This document shows positions 43,669 to 53,023 of a stretch of DNA of 64,000 nucleotides, in pieces. The DNA is from Sphingomonas guangdongensis (GTDB taxonomy: Bacteria; Pseudomonadota; Alphaproteobacteria; Sphingomonadales; Sphingomonadaceae), in NCBI RefSeq assembly GCF_900199185.1, contig NZ_OBMI01000001.1, positions 682,001-746,000 of the forward strand. The letters run 5' to 3'. The notes under the pieces are model-generated. The model did no database searches and was not told the DNA's origin. It saw only the letters and a list, made by a program, of their open reading frames with translations. A program made the position numbers and the translations under genes. The stretch's first letter is position 1; the number at the start of each line of letters is the position of its first letter.

Positions 43669-44262
43669 TTAGAGGATGAAGTCGGCGGCCGTCAGCTGGA
43701 CGTTGCCGTCGATCTGCATTCGAAAGTCGGCGGAACGATCGCCGTTGGTGTCGACGCTGACGATCGTGACCGGATCGCCGTCGCTGTTGCGCAGCGTGAT
43801 GCTGATCTCACCGGCTCGCCCGGTGAAGCCGTTGCTTCCGATGTAGCGGAAGGCCTGGTCGCCTGCGACGTTCCAATTGGCGTCAATACGCGACAAGTCG
43901 ATGCGATCGCCCTGTGCCCGGCTGAAGTCGGTCACCACATCATAACCAGGGTTGGCATAATCGTTCACCGAGGCGAAGGCGAAGCGATCCGCGCCGGCGC
44001 CACCGGTCATGCGATCAACACCCACGCCACCGAACAACAGGTCCGCGCCATCGCCGCCGAACAGATCGTCATTGCCGGCACCGCCGTACAGCGTGTCTGC
44101 GCCGCTTCCACCGTAGAGCGCGTCGTTACCAACGCCTCCATAGAGTACGTCCCGACCGCCCGAACCGAACAGCGCATCGTTGCCGCCATAGCCATAGACG
44201 GTGTCGTCGGTGTTCCGGCCGCCGATGAAGTCGCCTTCGCTGGTGCCCTTGATTACCGCCAT
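43669..44262 (-). CDS. RTX-type calcium-binding repeat protein
   Basis: 197 residues from the ATG at 44262 (ribosome site AAGG). Residues about 15-100 are glycine-aspartate nonapeptide repeats, GGxGxDxLx-type (GYGGNDALFGSGGRDVLYG, GGSGADTLYGGAGNDDLFG), about nine copies, forming a calcium beta-roll. The rest (ADRFAFASVNDYANPGYDVVTDFS and DRIDLSRIDAN) matches the carboxyl-terminal serralysin-type domain that follows RTX repeats, and the chain ends DFIL, compatible with a type I secretion signal. No signal peptide and no protease domain. No ABC exporter is nearby, so the secretion genes would be elsewhere. A consensus EcfG promoter lies upstream. Confidence 0.88.
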   Translation of the reverse strand: MAVIKGTSEGDFIGGRNTDDTVYGYGGNDALFGSGGRDVLYGGVGNDALYGGSGADTLYGGAGNDDLFGGDGADLLFGGVGVDRMTGGAGADRFAFASVNDYANPGYDVVTDFSRAQGDRIDLSRIDANWNVAGDQAFRYIGSNGFTGRAGEISITLRNSDGDPVTIVSVDTNGDRSADFRMQIDGNVQLTAADFIL

Positions 44263-44295
44263 GTCCGTACCTTTCGATTGTTGACGCCGATCAAA

Positions 44296-44321
44296 AACGG
44301 GCTGGTCAAGCGGGTGGTTCC
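44296..44321 (-). promoter_or_regulatory. Consensus EcfG-type promoter of the RTX gene
   Basis: On the minus strand: GGAAC (44321-44317), 17 bases, CGTT (44299-44296). It matches the alphaproteobacterial general-stress consensus GGAAC-N16/17-CGTT with no mismatch, and includes the frequent C after the -35. Predicted transcription starts about 8 to 10 bases further on, giving a leader of roughly 25 bases to the ATG at 44262. This is the best promoter in the window. It suggests induction by general stress. Confidence 0.6.
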
Positions 44322-44378
44322 CGGCGAGCGGCCGCCCTGCCGCTCGCCAAAGCACCGCCCTTCACCTAAGCGCGGCCC

Positions 44379-45137
44379 ATGCCCGACATCCTGCTCCTTC
44401 TGCTCGCCGCCGGTGGCGGGTTCTTGGGCGGCGCGATGAACGCGCTGGCGGGCGGCGGATCGTTCGCGACCATGCCGACGCTGATCGCGCTCGGCACGCC
44501 CTCCACTATCGCCAACGCGACCAGCAACGTCGCGGTGCAGCCCGGGGCGATTGCGAGCGCGTGGACGTTCCGGGACGGGCTGCGCCCGCTCGGCGGGCTG
44601 TCGGTGCGGTTCCTGTGCGCGCTCACCTTCGTGTCCGGACTGGTCGGCAGCCTGCTGCTGGTGGTAACGCCGAGCCGGGTGTTCGACGTGATCGTGCCTT
44701 GGCTGCTGCTCGCGGCGACGATCGCGATTGCGCTCGGCCGGCGCGCGGCGGCGGCGCTCGCCAGCCAAGCCGCGCCGGGGCGCGCGTCGCTGGTCGTCGC
44801 GCAGGTGCTGCTCGGCGTCTACGGCGGCTATTTCGGCGGCGGTGTCGGGCTGATGCTGACGGCGGCGTGGGGGCTGCTCGCGGGCGAGCCGCCGCACAAG
44901 CTGATGGCACACCGCACGCTGATGCTGGCGGTCGCGAACGCCGCGGCGACGATCGTTTTTATAGCGTTCGGGATGGTCCGGTGGGCGCTCGCGGTGCCCA
45001 TGGCGACGGGTGCGATCGTCGGCGGGTTCGCGGGCGCGCGGCTCGGGCGCGTGCTGCCGCCGGTCGCGATCCGCTGGTGGACGCTACTCGTCACCGCCAT
45101 CACCACCGCGGTGTTCTTCTGGCGCGCCTACGCCTAA
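44379..45137 (+). CDS. TSUP/TauE-SafE-family membrane transporter
   Basis: 252 residues, eight predicted membrane helices, family of sulfite/sulfoacetate exporters. The signature opening LLLAAGGGFLGGAMNALAGGGSF and the internal repeat half VLLGVYGGYFGGGVGLML are both present. It starts 116 bases from the RTX gene in the other direction. The cytochrome b and molybdopterin oxidoreductase genes follow at once (17-base gap, then a 4-base overlap), which makes sulfur oxyanion handling the leading guess. Confidence 0.9.
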   Translation: MPDILLLLLAAGGGFLGGAMNALAGGGSFATMPTLIALGTPSTIANATSNVAVQPGAIASAWTFRDGLRPLGGLSVRFLCALTFVSGLVGSLLLVVTPSRVFDVIVPWLLLAATIAIALGRRAAAALASQAAPGRASLVVAQVLLGVYGGYFGGGVGLMLTAAWGLLAGEPPHKLMAHRTLMLAVANAAATIVFIAFGMVRWALAVPMATGAIVGGFAGARLGRVLPPVAIRWWTLLVTAITTAVFFWRAYA

Positions 45138-45153
45138 ACGGCTAGGCTCGCCC

Positions 45154-45870
45154 ATGATGCAGACGGTGTACCGCCACAGGCTGACGACTCGGCTCTGGCA
45201 CGCGATCAACGCGGTCGCGATCGTGATCCTGCTCGGTTCCGGGCTGATGATCCTGAACGCGCATCCGCAGCTCTACTGGGGACGCTTTGGCGCGAACTTC
45301 GACCAGCCCTGGTTCCGGGTCGCCTGGCTGTTCGAGGCCGGGCGCGTTCCCGGCTGGCTGACGATCCCGCAGACCTACAACCTCGCGCTCGCGCGGCGCT
45401 GGCACCTCCTGTTCGCACTGGTGCTCGGCTTCGCGCTCCTTGCCTACATGGTCGCGAGCCTCGTCAACCGGCATTTCCAGCGCGACCTGCGTGTGCGGCG
45501 CGGCGACCTCGCCCCGCGCACGCTGTGGGCCGACCTGCGCGCGCACCTGGCGCTGCGCTTCCACGATCCCGACCATCCCGGCGCCTACAATGTGCTGCAG
45601 AAGCTCAGCTACGTGTCGGTGATCTTCGTCGCCCTGCCGCTCGTGATCCTGACCGGGTTGACCATGTCCCCGGGGCTTAACGCCGCATGGCCGTGGCTGC
45701 TCGACCTGTTCGGCGGGCGGCAGTCGGCGCGCTCGATCCATTTCATCGCGGCGGTGTGGCTCGGCGGCTTCACGATCGTCCATCTCGCACTGGTGATCCT
45801 GGCCGGGGTCGGCAACGAGCTGCGATCGATCATAACCGGCTGGTGGCGCGTGCCGGAGGAGGACAGATGA
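45154..45870 (+). CDS. Cytochrome b561/b6-type membrane haem protein
   Basis: 238 residues from the ATG at 45154. Four main helices, HAINAVAIVILLGSGLMIL, RRWHLLFALVLGFALLAYMV, LSYVSVIFVALPLVILTGLT and SIHFIAAVWLGGFTIVHLA, with histidines placed as bis-His haem ligands (RLWHAINAV, RRWHLL, SIHFIAA, IVHLALVIL). Similar to the membrane subunits paired with molybdopterin oxidoreductases. Its stop overlaps the start of that gene (ATGA), so it should pass electrons between it and the quinone pool. Confidence 0.88.
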   Translation: MMQTVYRHRLTTRLWHAINAVAIVILLGSGLMILNAHPQLYWGRFGANFDQPWFRVAWLFEAGRVPGWLTIPQTYNLALARRWHLLFALVLGFALLAYMVASLVNRHFQRDLRVRRGDLAPRTLWADLRAHLALRFHDPDHPGAYNVLQKLSYVSVIFVALPLVILTGLTMSPGLNAAWPWLLDLFGGRQSARSIHFIAAVWLGGFTIVHLALVILAGVGNELRSIITGWWRVPEEDR

Positions 45871-46625
45871 TCCTGACGCGCAGGCGCGCGCTGGTCGGCG
45901 GGCTGGCGGCAGGTGCGGGCGGGCTGCTCGCCGGGTGTGACGCGGTGCAGGGGACAGACATCGGCCGCAAGCTGCTGCTGTCGGGTGAGCCAGCGACGCA
46001 GGCGCTGCAGCGCGCCCTGATTGACCGCACCGCGCTCGCACCCGAGTTCTCCGCCGATCAGCGCTCACCGATCTTTCGCGCGAACGGGACGCGCAACCCG
46101 AACACGCCGACCTACAACGCGTCGCTCGCGCAGAACTTCGCCGACTGGCGAATCCGGATCGACGGGCTGGTCGCGCGACCAGTCGACCTCTCCCTTGCGG
46201 ACCTCCGCGCGATGCCGGCGCGCACCCAAATCACGCGTCACGACTGTGTCGAGGGATGGAGCGCGATCGGCAAGTGGTCCGGCCCGCGGCTCGGGCCGAT
46301 CCTGGAGCGCGCGGGATTGCAGCAGCGCGCGCGCTACATCGTCTTTCACTGCGCCGACCGGTTCGGTACGCGCCCCTATTATGAGTCAATCGACCTGGTC
46401 GACGCGTTCCATCCGCAGACGATCCTCGCCTGGGTGCTGAACGACCGCGTGCTCTCCGTTCCGAACGGCGCACCGGTTAGGCTGCGAGTCGAGCGCCAGC
46501 TCGGCTACAAGCATGCCAAGTATATCGAGCGGATCGAGGCGGTGCCGAGCCTCGCCGGGATCGGCGGCGGCAAGGGCGGCTACTGGGAGGATGTCGCCGA
46601 TTACGAGTGGTACGCAGGAATCTGA
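45867..46625 (+). CDS. Molybdopterin-dependent oxidoreductase, sulfite-oxidase-like, Tat-exported
   Basis: 252 residues from the ATG at 45867. A twin-arginine leader (ILTRRRALVGGLAAGAGG), followed by a lipoprotein-like LLAGC, directs export, perhaps with lipid anchoring. The core matches the sulfite-oxidase/MsrP molybdenum fold: NFADWRIRIDGLVARPVDLSL, the Mo-ligand cysteine in ITRHDCVEGWSAIGKWSG, and GAPVRLRVERQLGYKHAKYI. With the cytochrome b partner this is like MsrPQ (repair of oxidised methionine) or a sulfite dehydrogenase. Substrate cannot be decided. Confidence 0.88.
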   Translation: MILTRRRALVGGLAAGAGGLLAGCDAVQGTDIGRKLLLSGEPATQALQRALIDRTALAPEFSADQRSPIFRANGTRNPNTPTYNASLAQNFADWRIRIDGLVARPVDLSLADLRAMPARTQITRHDCVEGWSAIGKWSGPRLGPILERAGLQQRARYIVFHCADRFGTRPYYESIDLVDAFHPQTILAWVLNDRVLSVPNGAPVRLRVERQLGYKHAKYIERIEAVPSLAGIGGGKGGYWEDVADYEWYAGI

Positions 46626-46629
46626 CTTC

Positions 46630-46654
46630 TCTCCTCGCTGCGAGGTAGAGGAGA
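46630..46654. terminator. Hairpin after the molybdopterin gene
   Basis: TCTCCTC and GAGGAGA (46630-46636 and 46648-46654) flank a short CCTCG-CTG-CGAGG inner hairpin, 5 bases after the oxidoreductase stop and 43 bases before the next gene. No T-run follows. It is a plausible transcript end or attenuator. Confidence 0.35.
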
Positions 46655-46697
46655 TGGGGGCTGCAAATAACGCCTGTGCCCACTATTTCGCGCAGCG

Positions 46698-47921
46698 ATG
46701 GCCCTGATTGACCGCTTCTTCGCCCGCGCCGTCCGCCGCGGCGAACTCACCGTGATCTACTCCGACGGCCGCGAGCGGCGCTTCGGCGCGCCCGACCCGG
46801 CGCTTGACCCCGTCACCATGCGGCTCGCGCGCGGTACCGCCGCGGCGATCGCGCGCAGCCCGGCGCTCGGCGCGGCGGAGGCGTTCATGGATGGACGGCT
46901 CACCATCGAACAGGGCGACATCCTCGCGCTGCTCTCGCTGTTCAAGGCCAACAATCGCTGGGAGCAGGGCTCGGTCGCGCTGAAGCCAGGGTTGACCGAC
47001 CGCGCCCTGACCGCGCTCAGATACCGGCTGACGCGGATCAACGCGGCGCAGGCATCCCGCCGCAACGTCGCGCACCACTATGACCTAGATTCGCGCCTCT
47101 ACAGCCTCTTTCTCGACAGCGACCTGCAGTACAGCTGCGCCTATTTCACCCACCCGGCCAACAGCCTGGAACAGACGCAGGCCGACAAAAAGGCGCATAT
47201 CGCCGCCAAGCTGGCGATCGAATCGGGTATGCGGGTGCTCGACATCGGCTGCGGCTGGGGCGGGATGGCGCTCTATCTGCACGAGAAGACCGGCGCCGAC
47301 GTGACCGGCATCACGCTGTCGGAGGAGCAGCTGAAGGTCGCACGCGCCCGAGCCGAGGCGGCAGGCGTCGCCGATCACGTCCGCTTCGAGCTGATCGACT
47401 ACCGCGCGGTGACCGGCAGCTTCGACCGGATCGTCTCGGTCGGCATGTTCGAGCATGTCGGGGTGCCGCAGTACCGTACCTTCTTCGCCAAGTGCCGCGA
47501 GCTCCTCAACGAGCGCGGCGTCATGCTGCTCCACACTATCGGCCGTGCGGGAAAGCCCGGCGTCACCGACGCGTTCACCGCCAAGTACATCTTCCCCGGC
47601 GGCTACATCCCCGCGCTGAGCGAGATCACGCAAGGCTATGAGGGATTGAAGATGCACTGCACCGATATTGAGGTGCTGCGGCTCCACTATGCGCTGACGC
47701 TGGAGCATTGGTACCGACGCACGGTCGCCGCGAAGGAGCAGATCGTGGCGCTGTACGACGAGCGCTTCTTTCGCATGTGGACCTTCTACCTCGCGGGGGC
47801 CTTTGTCAGCTTCCAGTACGGCGGCATGGTCAACTACCAGCTGCAGTTCGCACGCGACCGCGACACGCTGCCGCTGACGCGCGACTACATGGTTGCGGCG
47901 GAGGCGGCGCTCAGGTCGTGA
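46698..47921 (+). CDS. Cyclopropane-fatty-acyl-phospholipid synthase family protein
   Basis: 407 residues. Methyltransferase that puts a methylene group across a phospholipid double bond, changing membrane fluidity under acid or stationary stress. SAM site VLDIGCGWGGMALYLHEK (about 177-194), GITLSEEQLKVARARAE, and the family signature SVGMFEHVGVPQYRTFF; HTIGRAGKPGVTDAF and KYIFPGGYIPALSEI are typical. The first 100 residues (EAFMDGRLTIEQGDI) form the expected amino-terminal lipid-binding domain. Its 3' end overlaps the convergent DUF1801 gene by 11 bases. Whether it acts on all phospholipids is not readable. Confidence 0.93.
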   Translation: MALIDRFFARAVRRGELTVIYSDGRERRFGAPDPALDPVTMRLARGTAAAIARSPALGAAEAFMDGRLTIEQGDILALLSLFKANNRWEQGSVALKPGLTDRALTALRYRLTRINAAQASRRNVAHHYDLDSRLYSLFLDSDLQYSCAYFTHPANSLEQTQADKKAHIAAKLAIESGMRVLDIGCGWGGMALYLHEKTGADVTGITLSEEQLKVARARAEAAGVADHVRFELIDYRAVTGSFDRIVSVGMFEHVGVPQYRTFFAKCRELLNERGVMLLHTIGRAGKPGVTDAFTAKYIFPGGYIPALSEITQGYEGLKMHCTDIEVLRLHYALTLEHWYRRTVAAKEQIVALYDERFFRMWTFYLAGAFVSFQYGGMVNYQLQFARDRDTLPLTRDYMVAAEAALRS

Positions 47922-48333
47922 CCTCGTCGGCGATGGGCGCCGCGTAGCAGAACCGCGTCATCGCCTCGATGGGGCCGAGTTGCTCGGGCGAGAGGCGTTT
48001 CAGATACAGGCAGCTCTTGCCGAGCCGGTACTTGCCGAGCTTCGCCAGCGCGTCGGCCTGTTCGGGACGGCCGGCGCCGATGTAGAGCACCAGCTCTGCT
48101 TTGCGGGGCGAGAAGCCGACGCGGCATGAGCTTCCCTCATGGCCGCTCGCGTAGCGGTATCGATATCGGCCGAAGCCGATGATCGACGTACCGTACATCT
48201 CGGCGCGTCCGCCGGTCGCCCGCTCCATCAGGTCGCGCAGCGTCCGCGCCTCCTCGCGCCGGCGCTCGTCAGGCAGGCCGTCGATGAAGGCGTCAACGGA
48301 GGCGTCGGTGAACTGCGTCTTGTTCCCGGTCAT
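47911..48333 (-). CDS. DUF1801-domain protein
   Basis: 140 residues, soluble, YdhG/DUF1801-like fold. Features: [20 protein letters not shown] near the start, [33 protein letters not shown], and [19 protein letters not shown]. The family is small, widespread and without established function. Starts divergent from argG with a 51-base gap. The 3' end overlaps the cyclopropane synthase gene. Confidence 0.87.
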   Translation of the reverse strand: MTGNKTQFTDASVDAFIDGLPDERRREEARTLRDLMERATGGRAEMYGTSIIGFGRYRYRYASGHEGSSCRVGFSPRKAELVLYIGAGRPEQADALAKLGKYRLGKSCLYLKRLSPEQLGPIEAMTRFCYAAPIADEVTT

Positions 48334-48384
48334 CGTCCAACCCTCCGGTTGCGGCTCTCCGACGCGCAGCCTAAGCGCGCGGCC

Positions 48385-49629
48385 ATGAGCGAATCAATCA
48401 ACCGTCCAACCGGCGACGCCGGAGTCTCGAAAGTCGTCCTCGCCTATTCCGGCGGCCTCGACACCTCCGTCATCCTGAAGTGGCTGCAGCAGACCTACGG
48501 GTGCGAGGTCGTGACCTTCACCGCCGACCTCGGCCAGGGCGAGGAGCTGGAGCCCGCGCGCGCCAAGGCCGAGCTGATGGGGGTGAGGCCGGAGCACATC
48601 TTCATCGACGATCTCCGCGAGGAGTTCGTGCGCGACTACGTGTTCCCGATGATGCGGTCGAACGCGCTGTACGAGGGGCTGTACCTGCTCGGCACCTCCA
48701 TCGCGCGGCCACTGATCGCCAAGCGCCAGATCGAGATCGCGCGTCAGGTGAACGCCGACGCGGTCAGCCACGGCGCGACCGGTAAGGGCAACGACCAGGT
48801 CCGCTTCGAGCTCGGCTATTACGCGCTCGCCCCCGACATCAAGGTGATCGCCCCGTGGCGCGAGTGGGACCTGACCAGCCGCACCCGGCTGATTGAGTGG
48901 GCCGAGCAGCACCAGATTCCGATCCCGCACAACAAGCGCGGCGAGGCGCCGTTCTCCACCGACGCGAACCTGCTCCACACCTCGTCCGAGGGGCTGGTGC
49001 TGGAGGATCCGTGGGAGGAGGTGCCCGACTATGTCTACTCGCGCACCGTCAACCCGGAGGATGCGCCCGACGCGCCCGAGTTCATCACGGTCGATTTCGA
49101 GCGCGGCGACGGCGTCGCGCTGAACGGCGAGGGGATGAGCCCGGCGACGCTGCTCGCGCGCCTCAACGACCTTGGCCGCGCGCACGGGATCGGGCGGCTC
49201 GATCTGGTCGAGAACCGCTTCGTCGGCATGAAGAGCCGCGGCATGTACGAGACGCCGGGCGGCACCATCTATCACCTGGCGCACCGCGGCATCGAGCAGA
49301 TCACGCTCGACCGCGGGGCGGCGCACCTCAAGGACGAGCTCGCGCCGCGCTACGCCGAGCTGATCTACAACGGCTTCTGGTTCTCGCCGGAGCGCGAGAT
49401 GCTCCAGGCCGCGATCGACCACAGCCAGGAGAAGGTGATCGGCACCGTTCGCCTGAAGCTCTACAAGGGCGCGGCGCACATCGTCGGGCGCAAGTCGCCG
49501 CACACGCTCTACTCGGAGAAGGTCGTCACGTTTGAGGACGACCAGGGTGCCTACGACCAGCGCGATGCGGCGGGCTTCATCAAGCTGAATGCGCTCAGGC
49601 TCAGGTTGCTGGGCCGGCGAGATAGGTAA
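48385..49629 (+). CDS. argG: Argininosuccinate synthase
   Basis: 414 residues from the ATG at 48385; a longer in-frame reading is antisense to the DUF1801 gene and is rejected. Condenses citrulline and aspartate with ATP, the penultimate step to arginine. ATP-binding motif [18 protein letters not shown] near the amino end, then [15 protein letters not shown], and the [15 protein letters not shown] and [14 protein letters not shown] blocks. The amino-terminal extension of about 15 residues is unremarkable. argB is at 18089 in this window. Confidence 0.96.
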   Translation: MSESINRPTGDAGVSKVVLAYSGGLDTSVILKWLQQTYGCEVVTFTADLGQGEELEPARAKAELMGVRPEHIFIDDLREEFVRDYVFPMMRSNALYEGLYLLGTSIARPLIAKRQIEIARQVNADAVSHGATGKGNDQVRFELGYYALAPDIKVIAPWREWDLTSRTRLIEWAEQHQIPIPHNKRGEAPFSTDANLLHTSSEGLVLEDPWEEVPDYVYSRTVNPEDAPDAPEFITVDFERGDGVALNGEGMSPATLLARLNDLGRAHGIGRLDLVENRFVGMKSRGMYETPGGTIYHLAHRGIEQITLDRGAAHLKDELAPRYAELIYNGFWFSPEREMLQAAIDHSQEKVIGTVRLKLYKGAAHIVGRKSPHTLYSEKVVTFEDDQGAYDQRDAAGFIKLNALRLRLLGRRDR

Positions 49630-49697
49630 GCCTTTCTCCTCTTCCTGCAGGGGAGGGGAGTAGCACTTCATTAACCATCTCGGCCTAGCCTCTCGGC

Positions 49698-51332
49698 ATG
49701 GCGTGGCAGGCTCTTCGGTCGCAGTGGTTCGGGGCGATCCTGCTCGCGTGCCTGTTGTCGGCGGCGTGGGCGGCGGCGGACTGGCACAACCTTTCCGGCC
49801 TGCGGCTGCCCGATACCGATGACGCCGTGCGGCTGCAGCAGGTGCGCGACTGGCTCGCCGGCCAGGCGCTGACCGACCTCAGCCAGCACCGGATCGCCGA
49901 CGGGCTCGCCATGCACTGGTCGCGGATCGGAGATTTGGTGCCGGGCGCGATCATCCTGCTGCTGCGGCCGCTGCTCGGCCAACCTTCGGCGGAGCTTGCC
50001 GCCGTCATCCTGTGGCCGCTGGTCCAGTTCGCCGCGCTGCTCGGCCTTGTCGCGGGGATCGCGCGCCGGCTCGCGCCTGCTGCCGCCGGCACCGCGCTGG
50101 TACTGGCCGCGCTTGCCTATCCCGCTTCCGGCCTGTTCATGCCGGGCCGCATCGATCATCACGCCCTGCAGCTGCTGCTGGTCCTGGGCCAAATCAGGCT
50201 GCTGCTCGCGCCCGCGACGCTGCGCAGCGGAGCGCTCGCTGGTGCGCTGGTCGCCGCCGGTGCCGTGATCGGACTGGAGACGCTGCCGTTCGCGTTCGTC
50301 ACCGCCGCAGTGATCGTGGCGGGCGGGCTGCGCGACAGCCCGGAGCGGATGAGCGGCTTCGGCCTCGCGCTCGCGCTCGGCCTGCTGTCGCTGCTGCCGC
50401 TCGCAGGCCGAGGCGGCGACTGCGACACGATCGTACCGCTCGCGCGAGTGACGGTCGCCGGCGGCCTCGCACTTACCGCGCTCGGGCGGATTGAGCGCGG
50501 GCGGCTCCTGCTCCTGCTCGCGACCGGCGTCGGGCTCGCCGTGCTCGGCTGGCCGGCGGCGCAGCCGTGCCTCGCCGGCCCCTACGCCTCCGTCGATTCG
50601 CTCGTCGCGCGGCTGTGGCTGGCACACGTCGCGGAGGCGCAGCCGCTACTCGCCACCCCGCTCCCGCTGGCGATCGGCTATGCCGGGCTGCTCATCATGG
50701 GGCTGCTCGCCTCTACCTGGCTGTGGTGGCAGCGCGGGGGCGCGTGGCTCCTGCTGCTCCCCTACCAGGCGCTGTCGCTGGCGCTGACCTTCGCGCAGCT
50801 GCGCGGTGCCTACTTGGGCGCGATCCTGGCGGTGGTGCCGCTCGCCGCGCTGCTCGCCCACGCCCGACGCCGGCGGGCAATATCCGCAGTACTGGCGCTG
50901 TGGATCGCGGGCGCGGGCCTAAGCTACCCGCTCGCCGCGGGACTGGTCGCGCCGAAGCAGGCGCTCGCTGCGCCGCCCGGTCCCGACTGCACCGACCCGG
51001 CGGCGCTCGCGCGGCTCGCACAGCTTTCAGCCGGCCGCGTGATGGCGGGCGTGGACCTTGGTGGCTGGGGGCTCGCCGCCACCCCGCACAGCTTCGTCGC
51101 CGCGCCCTATCACCGCAACAATGCTGGGAACGTCGCCGCCTACCGCTTCTTCATGGGCGACAAGCAGGCGGCGCGGGGGATCGCTCGGCGTTGGCGGGTC
51201 CGCTACGTCGTGCGCTGCCCGGGCATGTTCGGCGCGGTAAAGGCGCCTTCGGGGACGATCGGCGCTGGCGCGACGCCCGCCTGGCTACACCCGGTCGCAC
51301 CGACGATCTTCGAAGTTGCGCTCCGCGACTGA
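49698..51332 (+). CDS. GT-C-like integral membrane protein, homologue of the 31507 protein
   Basis: 544 residues, about 11 to 13 membrane helices. Shares ordered motifs with the 31507-33294 protein: LRLPDTDDAVRLQQVRDWLAG after the first helix, MHWSRIGDLV, MPGRIDHHALQL, and PYHRNNAGN in the carboxyl-terminal segment. The D-x-D-D in the first external loop is what a GT-C (STT3-like) enzyme would use with a lipid-linked sugar. Carboxyl cysteine pair near RYVVRCPGMFG. It is followed 44 bases later by another multi-pass membrane gene on the same strand. Function is inferred from shape and paralogy only. Confidence 0.68.
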   Translation: MAWQALRSQWFGAILLACLLSAAWAAADWHNLSGLRLPDTDDAVRLQQVRDWLAGQALTDLSQHRIADGLAMHWSRIGDLVPGAIILLLRPLLGQPSAELAAVILWPLVQFAALLGLVAGIARRLAPAAAGTALVLAALAYPASGLFMPGRIDHHALQLLLVLGQIRLLLAPATLRSGALAGALVAAGAVIGLETLPFAFVTAAVIVAGGLRDSPERMSGFGLALALGLLSLLPLAGRGGDCDTIVPLARVTVAGGLALTALGRIERGRLLLLLATGVGLAVLGWPAAQPCLAGPYASVDSLVARLWLAHVAEAQPLLATPLPLAIGYAGLLIMGLLASTWLWWQRGGAWLLLLPYQALSLALTFAQLRGAYLGAILAVVPLAALLAHARRRRAISAVLALWIAGAGLSYPLAAGLVAPKQALAAPPGPDCTDPAALARLAQLSAGRVMAGVDLGGWGLAATPHSFVAAPYHRNNAGNVAAYRFFMGDKQAARGIARRWRVRYVVRCPGMFGAVKAPSGTIGAGATPAWLHPVAPTIFEVALRD

Positions 51333-51376
51333 GCGAAGCGCTTGCTGGCAAGCACCACTGCGGTAAAGACCCGCTG

Positions 51377-53023
51377 ATGACCGGGGTTCCTGCCGAGCCG
51401 CTCCGCTGGTGGCAAACACGCCTGTTCGTGCTCGCGGTGGCGGTGATCACGGCGATCCCGCTGCTGAAACCCGACATCGCGCCGCTGGTCGATCTTCCCG
51501 GGCACATGGCGCGCTACCGCGTCCAGCTGTCGCACGGCGAGATCGTCTGGTTCGCCGACTGGTACAATTTCGACTGGCAGCTGATCGGCAACCTGGGCGT
51601 CGACCTGCTGATCGTGCCGCTGGCGCCGGTGTTCGGGCTGGAGCTCGCCGTCAAGCTGATCGTGCTGAGCATCCCGACGCTCACCGCGGTCGGTTTCCTG
51701 TGGATAGCGCGGGAGGTGCACGGCCGTATCCCCGCGCCGGCGCTGTTCGCGCTGCCGCTCGCCTATTCCTACCCGTTCCAGTTCGGGTTCGTGAACTTCG
51801 CCCTGTCGATGGCGCTCGCGCTCAACGCCTTCGCGCTGTGGCTGCGGCTCGCGCGGCTCGGCAAGCTGCGCCTGCGCGCGATCCTGTTTCTGCCGCTCGG
51901 CGCGCTGCTGTGGCTCTGCCACACCTATGGCTGGGGCGCGCTCGGCGTGCTCGCCTTCTCGGCCGAACTGATCCGCCAGCACGACCTGCGCCGCGACCGG
52001 ACCGGCTTTGTCGAGCGCTGGCTGGTGCCGTGGCTGCTGGCGGGCGTCCACTGCCTGCCGCTCGCACCACCGGCGCTGCTCATGATCATGTGGCGCAGCG
52101 GTCACGTCGGCGGGGTGACCACCGACTGGTTCAACTGGCGGGCCAAGATCAACTGGCTGACCATGGTGCTGCGCGACCGTTGGGAGACGTTCGACATCGC
52201 CTCCGTCGGCGTGCTGCTGCTGATCCTGTTCAAGGGGCTGCGCGACCCCAACATCCAGTACTCACGCAATCTGGGGCTATCGGCACTGTTCCTGTGCGCG
52301 GTGTTCGTGCTGCTGCCGCGGATCGTGTTCGGCTCGGCCTACGCCGACATGCGGCTTGCACCCTACATGATGGGGATCGCGATCATCGCGATCCGGCCGC
52401 GCCCCGGCCTCTCGATCCGCGGTGCGGCGGTGCTCGCAGCGGCGGGGCTCGTGTTCTTCCTGGTTCGGACCGCGGGCACCACCGTCAGCTTCTGGCGGTA
52501 CGACCAGTCGTACGATCGCGAGCTCGCCGCGCTCGACCGGCTGCCGATCGGGGCGCGGCTGGTCAGCTTCGTGGGGGAGACCTGCTACAACGAGTGGACC
52601 ATGACCCGGCTGCAGCACCTGCCGGGGATCGCCCTCGCCCGGCGGCTCGCCTACACCAACGACCAGTGGTCGATGCAGGGCGCGCAGATGCTGACCGTGC
52701 GCTACCGCGCCGCGCGACCGTTCGCGCATGATCCGTCGCAGATCACGACAAGCACCCAGTGCCCGACCGAGTGGTGGCGGCCGATCGCGATCTCGCTGGT
52801 CCGCTTTCCGCGGGGCGCCTTCGACTATGTCTGGCTGATCAGCCCGCCGCCCTATGATCCGCGGCTGGAGCGAGGGCTCACGCCGGTCTGGCGCAGCGGG
52901 GGCAGCGCGCTGTTCAAGGTCGAGCACGACGTCCCGGCCGCGCAGCTGTCACCCGAGGATCTCGGCCCGTATCGCGAGATCATGCTGCGTCGCCTGCAGG
53001 CGCGGCGTCGCCGCCTTTCCTGA
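51377..53023 (+). CDS. Multi-pass membrane protein, possible GT-C-type
   Basis: 548 residues from the ATG at 51377, ten or more hydrophobic helices. A first loop has LVDLPGHMARYRVQLSHG then WYNFDWQLIGNLG, an aspartate-containing loop after helix 1 that is reminiscent of, but weaker than, the D-x-D-D of the two GT-C-like proteins. The carboxyl 150 residues are soluble (SFVGETCYNEWTMTRLQHL). It follows the 49698 gene on the same strand and overlaps 44 bases with the FemAB-like gene on the other strand. I do not assign a substrate; a glycan or lipid transfer role fits the neighbours. Confidence 0.6.
   Translation: MTGVPAEPLRWWQTRLFVLAVAVITAIPLLKPDIAPLVDLPGHMARYRVQLSHGEIVWFADWYNFDWQLIGNLGVDLLIVPLAPVFGLELAVKLIVLSIPTLTAVGFLWIAREVHGRIPAPALFALPLAYSYPFQFGFVNFALSMALALNAFALWLRLARLGKLRLRAILFLPLGALLWLCHTYGWGALGVLAFSAELIRQHDLRRDRTGFVERWLVPWLLAGVHCLPLAPPALLMIMWRSGHVGGVTTDWFNWRAKINWLTMVLRDRWETFDIASVGVLLLILFKGLRDPNIQYSRNLGLSALFLCAVFVLLPRIVFGSAYADMRLAPYMMGIAIIAIRPRPGLSIRGAAVLAAAGLVFFLVRTAGTTVSFWRYDQSYDRELAALDRLPIGARLVSFVGETCYNEWTMTRLQHLPGIALARRLAYTNDQWSMQGAQMLTVRYRAARPFAHDPSQITTSTQCPTEWWRPIAISLVRFPRGAFDYVWLISPPPYDPRLERGLTPVWRSGGSALFKVEHDVPAAQLSPEDLGPYREIMLRRLQARRRRLS

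Noticed and set aside
50567..51376. An 818-residue version of the 51377 membrane protein
   Set aside because: The added 270 residues lie over the 49698 gene in another frame and are Arg/Ala-rich, not a membrane domain.
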